From NCBI GenBank assembly GCA_020630835.1, contig JAHDIL010000053.1, positions 1,593-8,766 on the forward strand: a stretch of 7,174 nt of DNA, read 5' to 3'. The notes under the pieces are model-generated. The model worked only from the letters and a program-made list of their open reading frames with translations, ran no database searches and had not been told where the DNA came from. This stretch comes from Verrucomicrobiota bacterium (GTDB lineage: Bacteria; Verrucomicrobiota; Verrucomicrobiia; Verrucomicrobiales; DEV007). This document shows positions 1-4,624 of the stretch, one piece after another. The position numbers and the translations under genes were made by a program. Within the stretch, counting starts at the first letter, position 1. Each line of letters opens with the position of its first letter.

Positions 1-663
1 GGCATCAAACGCCTCCCTGAATGATAGGATATCCTGTGGACTGGGGGGGAGGCCTGTTAAATCGTAGCTCAGTCGTCGAAAAATGGTGAAGGAATCCGCT
101 GGGGGGGCTGCTAGCAGCCCCTTTTCTTGCAAGGACTGCTCAATGAATGCGTCGACAGCGTTTTCAGACTCTGAGGCAGGAATGGTTGGGAGCTTTATGG
201 GCTGAAATGACCAATGTTGGCGACCGGCTTCGTAGTCAATAGTATTGGTGTAGCCGTCAGGAACCGAGGGGTCAGTCAGAGTTTCCCTCGGATCGGGCGC
301 TCCCATCTCAATCCACTCCCGAAATAGGGCTACAGTTTCGGCATCCAGTTGATACTTGGGTGGCATCTCCATGTCAGGATCTTCGTAGGAGATAGCTTCT
401 AACAGTAAGCTGTCCTCTGGACGAAAGGGAACTACTGCGGGTCCAATATCTCCTCCTGATCGGGTCGAGATTCTTGTGTCGAGGACGAGGCCTCCTTTGA
501 TGGAGTCGCCGTCCTTTGAATGGCAGCGGTAACAGTGCTCTGAAAGAGCTGGCCGAATATGAGTCTCAAAAAATATGACCTGCTCTTGCGTATATTCTTC
601 TCCGAAAATGAATGGAGCGAGCGGTAAAAAAACGATGAGAAAGAATGAAGGAACGAATTTCAT
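1..663 (-). CDS. PSCyt1/DUF1549 c-type cytochrome protein (N-terminal 221 residues; continues past the window edge)
   Basis: The frame is open from the ATG at 663-661 to base 1, giving 221 residues with no stop, so the gene is partial. Residues 1-21 form a Sec-type signal peptide: a Lys near the start, then a hydrophobic stretch ending in FIFG. A PSCyt1 (planctomycete cytochrome c) domain follows, with heme motif C44-Y-R-C47-H48, a possible axial Met100 in MEMPP, and the typical acidic helix before the EMGAPDPR turn at about 118-125. From about residue 192 the DUF1549 (PSCyt2) domain begins with FTIFRRLSYDLTGLPP. The protein is probably exported and heme-bearing. Family members are thought to act in redox steps linked to polymer degradation, but their biochemical role is not established. 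No Shine-Dalgarno sequence is visible. The 76-base gap from the FAD oxidoreductase stop (664-739) holds no clear terminator or promoter, so read-through from that operon is possible. A DUF1553 C-terminus and a DUF1501 partner gene would be expected to the left. Confidence 0.88.
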   Translation of the reverse strand, partial: MKFVPSFFLIVFLPLAPFIFGEEYTQEQVIFFETHIRPALSEHCYRCHSKDGDSIKGGLVLDTRISTRSGGDIGPAVVPFRPEDSLLLEAISYEDPDMEMPPKYQLDAETVALFREWIEMGAPDPRETLTDPSVPDGYTNTIDYEAGRQHWSFQPIKLPTIPASESENAVDAFIEQSLQEKGLLAAPPADSFTIFRRLSYDLTGLPPSPQDILSFREAFDA

Positions 664-739
664 CTAAGGGCTAATGGGTTCTGGATCATGTAACCCCCAG
701 ATGCTCCAGGAGTTGCAAGAGATCTGCCGCTACCATCGA

Positions 740-1801
740 TTAGAGAAGGATAGATAAATCGTTGTCGCGAGGAATACTCTCGCCGTCGAGTAGATGGCTG
801 AGAAGCAATTTGGCGAACCAAGGACCGTTGATCACGCCTTTAGATCCAAACCCGTTTAACAAGGCTAGCTGGGGGTGCTTAGGATGTCGACCAATGAACG
901 GGTTGCTACGCTTGATAATAGGCCTGATGCCGGCTCGATGGCTAACTGTTGCGAAGTCAGTATCCACCATCGAGTGAAACTTTTGCAAAACTGCGAGTCG
1001 GCCAGTTTCGGTAGTCGAGGTGTGTTCGAAGTTATGGTCGTAGGTAGATCCCACGCGCCAGCGTCCATTTCTTGTAGGGATGGCCCACCCCCCTGAGTTG
1101 ATGATGGTATCATCAGGCTTAAGGCAGGGTGCCGACAGCTCGAGGATTTCGCCCTTCGCTGCATTCATGGGTAACCAGTCGAAGAATGGGCTGTCATTGC
1201 CTTGCCACCCTTGCGCGAATACGACTTGGGTGGTTTCGACGTTTTGCCATCGAGCACCGAGGCTTGTTAGTTCTAGTTCGTTGCTGTCGAATTCAGAAAT
1301 GGCATAGGAAAGGCTTCTGAGGAGGAAGCGCTGCGTAGCATTGAGGAAAGTCGGGATATCCATCCACCCACCTCTCTGCATGAGAAAGCCTCCATGCTTC
1401 CGAACGATTTGTGAGCTCTCATTGTAGGAACTGGGGAGAGGTTTCCAGAAGCCCTCAAGCTTGGCGGCCTCTTTAGGGTCGTGCAGTTTGTTGTGCCAGC
1501 GCTGGGCCTCGTCTTCATGCTGAAAAAGGCGAGCAATAGGGGTGGGGTGATAAAACGAGGCTTTTAGAGCCTCCTCATGGCGTTCATACCATAGAGACGC
1601 GTAGGCTAGTCGCTCGGGTAACGACGTAGGTAGATGAAATCGGCCGCCAGCGATAGGAGTGACCAACCCTGCGGCCACTTTTGAGCTAGTCTCTGCTTCG
1701 TCTCGGTCTACAACGAGCACACGCTTCCCACGCTCGATCGCGTGCAGAGCGAACAGGGAGCCGGCAAGCCCTTGTCCGATAATAAGAAAGTCTACCTTCA
1801 T
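740..1801 (-). CDS. DAO-family FAD-dependent oxidoreductase
   Basis: This 353-residue protein begins MKVDFLIIGQGLAG. The dinucleotide-binding motif G9-x-G11-x-x-G14 is followed by VLVVD, with D32 expected to hold the FAD ribose. SSKVAAGLVTPIAGGRF (39-55) is the substrate-side loop seen in DAO (PF01266) enzymes such as glycine or sarcosine oxidases and the MnmC oxidase domain. Near the C-terminus GIRP (291-294) and NGFGSKG (316-322) match the second FAD-contacting segment. No signal peptide or membrane segment is seen, so it should be cytoplasmic. I chose the ATG at 1801 because it places the FAD motif at the N-terminus as usual and overlaps the upstream stop by 4 bases (ATGA). The frame stays open to an ATG at 1912, but those 37 extra residues are low-complexity and lie inside the cyclo-ligase gene. 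The substrate cannot be read from the sequence. It resembles an uncharacterised DAO subgroup I recall from Bacteroidetes and PVC genomes. Its folate neighbour would suit an amine or N-methyl amino-acid oxidase, but that is inference. Confidence 0.85.
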   Translation of the reverse strand: MKVDFLIIGQGLAGSLFALHAIERGKRVLVVDRDEAETSSKVAAGLVTPIAGGRFHLPTSLPERLAYASLWYERHEEALKASFYHPTPIARLFQHEDEAQRWHNKLHDPKEAAKLEGFWKPLPSSYNESSQIVRKHGGFLMQRGGWMDIPTFLNATQRFLLRSLSYAISEFDSNELELTSLGARWQNVETTQVVFAQGWQGNDSPFFDWLPMNAAKGEILELSAPCLKPDDTIINSGGWAIPTRNGRWRVGSTYDHNFEHTSTTETGRLAVLQKFHSMVDTDFATVSHRAGIRPIIKRSNPFIGRHPKHPQLALLNGFGSKGVINGPWFAKLLLSHLLDGESIPRDNDLSILL

Positions 1802-2382
1802 GCGCCGGGTGGACCTTGTGCTATCTTTGCGACTCCGTCTTCCGTTACCAGGGAGCACATGGGGATGTCGTGAGGTTCCGTTATGACTTTCGTCAGTTGA
1901 GTGGCGAAGCAAATGCCGAGCTTGGCGATTCCCGGCGCCAAACCAGCGAAGAAACGGTCATAGTGCCCTTTCCCTCTACCGAGTCGGTGCCCAGTCGCTG
2001 GATCGAACCCGACTCCAGGTGTCAGCACGAGATCGATTTGTTTTGAGGGCACCTGCGGACAGGATGGAGCAGGTGTGTGAATGCCGAAATCCCCCTCAAT
2101 TAAATCATTTTTGTGCGCTACAACGCGGAAGCAGAGTGTTTCCGAATCTGAAAAACTGGCAAAAGCCCATTTTTTTTCCGGAAATTGTTTCCAAAGGAGA
2201 GAGAGATCTGGTTCCGACGACAAAGCCACAAAGCTGCAGATCAGCTCTGCTTGCTGGACTAACTCATGGTTGGCTAGGGCCGTGCAAATAGAGGCCGACT
2301 TGGTTGCTTTCTCTGCAGAGCTCAGGGACTTTAGTCTCGTGAATAGCTCTCGGCGTTTTTGTTTTTTTTCATCTGTAGCCAT
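1798..2382 (-). CDS. 5-formyltetrahydrofolate cyclo-ligase (5,10-methenyl-THF synthetase)
   Basis: This 194-residue protein is the usual length for the family (E. coli counterpart ygfA/fau). It converts 5-formyl-THF and ATP to 5,10-methenyl-THF, ADP and phosphate, returning a stored or inhibitory folate to the one-carbon pool in the cytoplasm. The N-terminal helix is Lys/Arg-rich (residues 5-11). The conserved core DLVLTPGVGFDP (117-128) leads into the nucleotide-binding loop GRGKGHYDR (135-143), a variant of the family's GRGGGYYDR. EPHDIPM (169-175) matches the C-terminal DEHDxPM-like motif. The start is 4 bases after the protease stop. No Shine-Dalgarno sequence is visible, so translation may rely on coupling. 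The gene ends with a 4-base ATGA overlap into the FAD oxidoreductase. Two 8-base T runs on the plus strand (about 2169-2176 and 2362-2370) are simply Lys codons here and leave the frame intact. Confidence 0.93.
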   Translation of the reverse strand: MATDEKKQKRRELFTRLKSLSSAEKATKSASICTALANHELVQQAELICSFVALSSEPDLSLLWKQFPEKKWAFASFSDSETLCFRVVAHKNDLIEGDFGIHTPAPSCPQVPSKQIDLVLTPGVGFDPATGHRLGRGKGHYDRFFAGLAPGIAKLGICFATQLTKVITEPHDIPMCSLVTEDGVAKIAQGPPGA

Positions 2383-2386
2383 GATG

Positions 2387-3184
2387 CTACTGACTCTGAT
2401 TATATAGAGCCATGGCCTCCGGTAGAGCTGCCTGGAGATCTGCCATGCGTCGTTCGTCGACGGGGTGGGTGCTTAGCATTCCTGGCGCTCTCGGGCCGCT
2501 TTGGTTTAGTTGGCGCCACTGAGCGAACCGCTGCCACAGGCGAACGGCCTCTCGTGGATCATAACCGGCTCGTGCCATGTAAAGCATGCCAAGTCTGTCT
2601 GCCTCCAGCTCTTGCACGCGGCTGAAACGCTGTTGATTGAGAAATGCGGCTCCCGCTACGGCTGCGGTCGCTGCATTGTTATTCAAGTCACTGCCACGCA
2701 GCGCTACATTGGCCCCAAGGACAGCCGCGGTTGAAAGGGTTGCATTAGTCAGGCGTTGCCCAGAGTGGCGCGCTACGACATGGGCGACTTCGTGACCGAC
2801 GACAGCCGCTAGTCCTGCGTCATTTTTGGTAATAGAGAATAGACCGGTGTGAATCCCGACCTTGCCGCCCGGTAGGGCAAAGGCATTCGGACTGGAATCC
2901 TCAAATACGACGAACTCCCACTCCGCGCCGGGTAGCGGCATGACCTTAGCTAGACGATCACCGACTCGCTTAAGCTGCTCTGTATAGGTCGCATTGCTGG
3001 ACACACGCTTCTGGCTCTTGATCTTGCGAAACTCGGTCAAGCCGAGGGCTATCTCTTTTTCTGGCGAATAGAGATTGGCCCGCTGGACGGCTCCCGTTTG
3101 AGGGTCAATGGACCGGCACCCAATCGAGAACAGTAGCAAGGGAGCTAGGAGTATTGAGAAAAAATAAAAAAGGGAGATTTTCAT
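2387..3184 (-). CDS. M48-family zinc metalloprotease, probable lipoprotein
   Basis: With the start at 3184 the protein has 265 residues. The zinc site is H131-E132-V-A-H135, and the third ligand is likely E194 in ELEADRLG, the ExxxD motif of M48 peptidases. NAFALPGGKVGIHTGL just before it and STHPVDERR (238-246) near the end are both family hallmarks. The N-terminus MKISLFYFFSILLAPLLLFS leads into a lipobox-like FSIGC with Cys23. Ser at -3 is off-consensus, so lipidation is likely but not certain. Relatives such as BepA and LoiP act in periplasmic protein quality control and outer-membrane assembly. The frame remains open to an ATG at 3235, but that adds 17 residues rich in charge before the signal peptide, and a TATTAT (-10-like, minus strand, 3234-3239) overlaps that ATG. 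I therefore prefer 3184, although no Shine-Dalgarno sequence supports either start. It is the first gene of the cluster with the cyclo-ligase and oxidoreductase. Confidence 0.9.
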   Translation of the reverse strand: MKISLFYFFSILLAPLLLFSIGCRSIDPQTGAVQRANLYSPEKEIALGLTEFRKIKSQKRVSSNATYTEQLKRVGDRLAKVMPLPGAEWEFVVFEDSSPNAFALPGGKVGIHTGLFSITKNDAGLAAVVGHEVAHVVARHSGQRLTNATLSTAAVLGANVALRGSDLNNNAATAAVAGAAFLNQQRFSRVQELEADRLGMLYMARAGYDPREAVRLWQRFAQWRQLNQSGPRAPGMLSTHPVDERRMADLQAALPEAMALYNQSQ

Positions 3185-3254
3185 CACTAGGGAACGAGCT
3201 GAGGCTTCACCGGATTTCTCGAATCTAGCCCTCATAATAGACGATCGATATACC

Positions 3255-3270
3255 TTTCCTCTTGAGGAAA
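3255..3270. repeat. Perfect inverted repeat (7-base arms, 2-base centre) next to an A-tract
   Basis: TTTCCTC-TT-GAGGAAA is a perfect palindrome apart from its two central bases. On the plus strand it runs straight into an A-rich tract (3268-3282). It sits upstream of the protease gene and about 130 bases before the glycine-zipper gene. It could be an operator for a dimeric regulator, with the A-tract acting as a bent or UP-like element. It is not a terminator: on the minus strand the T-run precedes the hairpin, and on the plus strand the hairpin is followed by A, not T. Confidence 0.4.
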
Positions 3271-3365
3271 AAAATAAAAAAACGCGGAAATGGTGACTGT
3301 TTTGAGAAAGGGGGGCGTCTAGTATATTGTATCAGCTAACGATTTTGCGAGAAATTTAAGCTTGA

Positions 3366-3395
3366 TTAACTATTCGAGAAACATCTTACTATAAT
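3366..3395 (+). promoter_or_regulatory. Candidate sigma70-type promoter very close to the glycine-zipper lipoprotein start
   Basis: A perfect TATAAT lies at 3390-3395, with a partial -35 TTAACT (4 of 6) at 3366-3371 and an 18-base spacer. Only four bases separate the TATAAT from the ATG at 3400, so transcription would start at or just inside the start codon and give a leaderless mRNA. No Shine-Dalgarno sequence is visible, which is compatible with this. An alternative promoter lies upstream: TTGAGA at 3302-3307 with TATATT (3323-3328) or TATTGT (3325-3330). It would give a leader of about 65 bases. Confidence 0.35.
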
Positions 3396-3399
3396 TGCT

Positions 3400-3648
3400 A
3401 TGAAAACAAAAATTGCTCTTAGTTGTGTGGCTGCGGCCTCCTTTTTCCTTGTAAGCTGCAACGGCACGACGCCTCAGCAAAACAGCGCCCTTACCGGTGC
3501 CGCTGCGGGTGCTGCTATTGGCGCTCTGGCAGCTGGTGACGGAGACCGTGCGGAAGGTGCGTTAATTGGTGGTGCTATTGGCGGCGTTGCGGGTGGTGTT
3601 ATGGGCCAAAACAAGCGTAACCAGCGCCCTTACTACGGTCCTTATTAA
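3400..3648 (+). CDS. Small glycine-zipper lipoprotein
   Basis: This 82-residue protein starts MKTKIALSCVAAASFF and has a consensus lipobox LVSC, with Cys20 as the lipidated residue after signal peptidase II cleavage. The mature part has two glycine-zipper segments. The first has G33, G37 and G41. The second has an unbroken four-residue ladder G53, G57, G61, G65 and G69, flanked by a second ladder at G58, G62 and G66. They are separated by a short charged loop (DGDRAEG). This pattern resembles the glycine-zipper 2TM / YMGG-like lipoproteins (related to SlyB and OsmB), which pack as a helical hairpin in or against the outer membrane. The tail NQRPYYGPY is basic and Tyr-rich. The gene stands alone: it is divergent from the M48 protease and followed by its own terminator at 3702-3736. 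The function is unknown beyond an envelope-structural or stress role inferred from the family. Confidence 0.82.
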   Translation: MKTKIALSCVAAASFFLVSCNGTTPQQNSALTGAAAGAAIGALAAGDGDRAEGALIGGAIGGVAGGVMGQNKRNQRPYYGPY

Positions 3649-3701
3649 TCAATCATAAGAGGCTTATCCCTTCACCGAGTGTATCGTGGAGGGCGAGTGT
3701 G

Positions 3702-3736
3702 ATCCGACAAGCTTACGAGCTTGTCGGATTTTTTTT
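3702..3736 (+). terminator. Rho-independent terminator of the glycine-zipper gene
   Basis: An 11-base perfect stem (ATCCGACAAGC at 3702-3712 paired with GCTTGTCGGAT at 3719-3729) with a 6-base loop is followed by an eight-base T run (3729-3736). It lies 53 bases after the lipoprotein stop. The stop codon of the converging PAS-AraC gene falls in the loop, and the right arm plus T run encode that protein's last residues. The minus strand has no U tract after the hairpin, so it should act in the plus direction only. Confidence 0.88.
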
Positions 3737-4495
3737 ACCCACGCCGCCCGGTGCATGTCGAGAGACGGTCTCTTTCCAATCTTTGCGGAAGGCCCTAGGT
3801 GTTTGGCTATACATTCCTCTGAACACTTTCGTAAAGTGACTCTGATCGTAGAATCCGCATTCGATAGCGATGACGCTGAGTTCCTCCTCTGTCTCGGTGA
3901 GCAGGCGTCGCGCCGCATGGAGTCGGACTCTTTGTAGGTAGTTCGACGGGCTCATTTGAAAGAGTTTGCGGAACCGTCGCTCTAGGGTGCTCGTCGATGT
4001 CTTGACTTGAGCGGCCATTTCATCGGTAGAAATGCGCTTATCGTAGTTGGCTTGTATATAGGCGAGCACTGGCGAAATTGCGCGGTATGGGCCAACCGCT
4101 TGACCAGCACGCTCAAAATCGCGCATCACCCCGGCGATACCAATCACTGCGCCGGCTTTATCGAAAAGAGGCATCTTACTAGACACATACCAGTGTAGCG
4201 TCCCATCCTTGTTGGGCACAAGCCATACCCGGTCGAGAAGGGGCTCCCGGGTCTTCATCACGAGCCTGTCCTCGTTTATGTATTCTTCGGCAAGTGCGCT
4301 GTCGAAAAAATCATAGTCGGTTTTTCCTAAAAGTTCGGAAGGTTTACGGAGGCCGATGGCTTCCAGAAGGGCGCAGTTCGCAAACGTGAATTTTCCGTTT
4401 TTATCTTTCGAGAAGCAGTAGGCTTCAGGCAGCAGGTCAAAAAGTTTGGTGATTTCGAGAGGCGAACTCAGTTTCTGAGAGAAGGATTCATCCAT
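3713..4495 (-). CDS. PAS domain-containing AraC-family transcriptional regulator
   Basis: This 260-residue protein has two domains. Residues about 17-130 form a PAS domain, including DLLPEAYCFSKDKNGKFTFAN, the GKTDYDFF loop (57-64) and the closing strand AVIGIAGVMRDFER. PAS domains sense small ligands, heme, flavin or redox state, but the ligand cannot be told from sequence. Residues about 143-245 form an AraC/XylS double helix-turn-helix, with the first recognition segment at STSTLERRFRKLFQMSPSNYL (about 167-187) and the second at AIECGFYDQSHFTKVFR (210-226). The length and architecture are complete, with no signal peptide or membrane segment, so it is a one-component cytoplasmic regulator. 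The start at 4495 has no obvious Shine-Dalgarno sequence. The gene diverges from the right-hand cytochrome with a 129-base shared region and converges on the lipoprotein gene, overlapping its terminator. The C-terminal tail GGVGKKNPTSS is unstructured and partly dictated by the terminator. Regulation of the divergent cytochrome is inference from position. Confidence 0.9.
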   Translation of the reverse strand: MDESFSQKLSSPLEITKLFDLLPEAYCFSKDKNGKFTFANCALLEAIGLRKPSELLGKTDYDFFDSALAEEYINEDRLVMKTREPLLDRVWLVPNKDGTLHWYVSSKMPLFDKAGAVIGIAGVMRDFERAGQAVGPYRAISPVLAYIQANYDKRISTDEMAAQVKTSTSTLERRFRKLFQMSPSNYLQRVRLHAARRLLTETEEELSVIAIECGFYDQSHFTKVFRGMYSQTPRAFRKDWKETVSRHAPGGVGKKNPTSS

Positions 4496-4521
4496 AAAAG
4501 GTTAGTTAAGGGGGCGCGCGG

Positions 4522-4538
4522 GGATGGGAAAAGGATGG
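4522..4538. repeat. GGATGG direct repeat, 11-base period, possible activator site
   Basis: GGATGG occurs at 4522-4527 and again at 4533-4538, one helical turn apart, in the intergenic region between the PAS-AraC and cytochrome genes. It lies 14 bases upstream of the candidate cytochrome -35. AraC-family proteins often bind direct repeats in that position, and one monomer carries two helix-turn-helix motifs about a turn apart. The repeat is short and could be chance in a G-rich stretch. Confidence 0.25.
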
Positions 4539-4552
4539 CGCGATTCTGTATT

Positions 4553-4580
4553 TTGACGGAATTTTACCAAATATTATAAC
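4553..4580 (+). promoter_or_regulatory. Candidate promoter of the right-hand cytochrome gene
   Basis: TTGACG (4553-4558, 5 of 6) and TATAAC (4575-4580, 5 of 6) are separated by 16 bases, a good sigma70-type match. Transcription would begin near 4587, giving a leader of about 38 bases before the ATG at 4625. Confidence 0.5.
4573..4578 (-). promoter_or_regulatory. Candidate -10 element for the PAS-AraC gene, overlapping the divergent promoter
   Basis: The minus strand reads a perfect TATAAT here, overlapping by four bases the TATAAC -10 of the plus-strand promoter. No convincing -35 is found at 16-18 bases. The leader to the ATG at 4495 would be about 70 bases. If both elements are used, RNA polymerase could not occupy them together. 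Confidence 0.25.
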
Positions 4581-4610
4581 CCTCGTCCAAGCATGCAACG
4601 ACAATTCGTC

Positions 4611-4615
4611 GGAAG
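4611..4615 (+). promoter_or_regulatory. Weak ribosome binding site of the right-hand cytochrome gene
   Basis: GGAAG lies 9 bases upstream of the ATG at 4625. It is a partial Shine-Dalgarno sequence and supports that start, which also places a signal peptide directly at the N-terminus. Confidence 0.4.
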
Positions 4616-4624
4616 CTATTCTCG

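Noticed and set aside
664..739. Terminator between the FAD oxidoreductase and the left cytochrome gene
   Set aside because: Only short pairings such as TCTGG/CCAGA with a 12-base loop can be drawn, and no T run follows on the minus strand.
1802..1912. N-terminal extension of the FAD oxidoreductase to the ATG at 1912 (37 extra residues)
   Set aside because: The extension lies wholly inside the cyclo-ligase coding sequence in another frame, is low-complexity and basic, and would push the FAD motif away from its usual N-terminal position. The ATGA overlap at 1798-1801 gives a better start.
3185..3235. Upstream ATG at 3235 for the M48 protease
   Set aside because: It adds 17 charged residues before a well-formed signal peptide, has no correctly spaced ribosome binding site, and overlaps a -10-like TATTAT. 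It is kept only as a less likely alternative.
3255..3270. Palindrome as a rho-independent terminator
   Set aside because: On neither strand is the hairpin followed by a T run. The T-rich stretch on the minus strand comes before it.
4599..4611. CGAC-AATTC-GTCG near the right-hand cytochrome start as an operator
   Set aside because: The arms are only four bases around a 5-base centre, as expected by chance. AraC-family sites are usually direct repeats.
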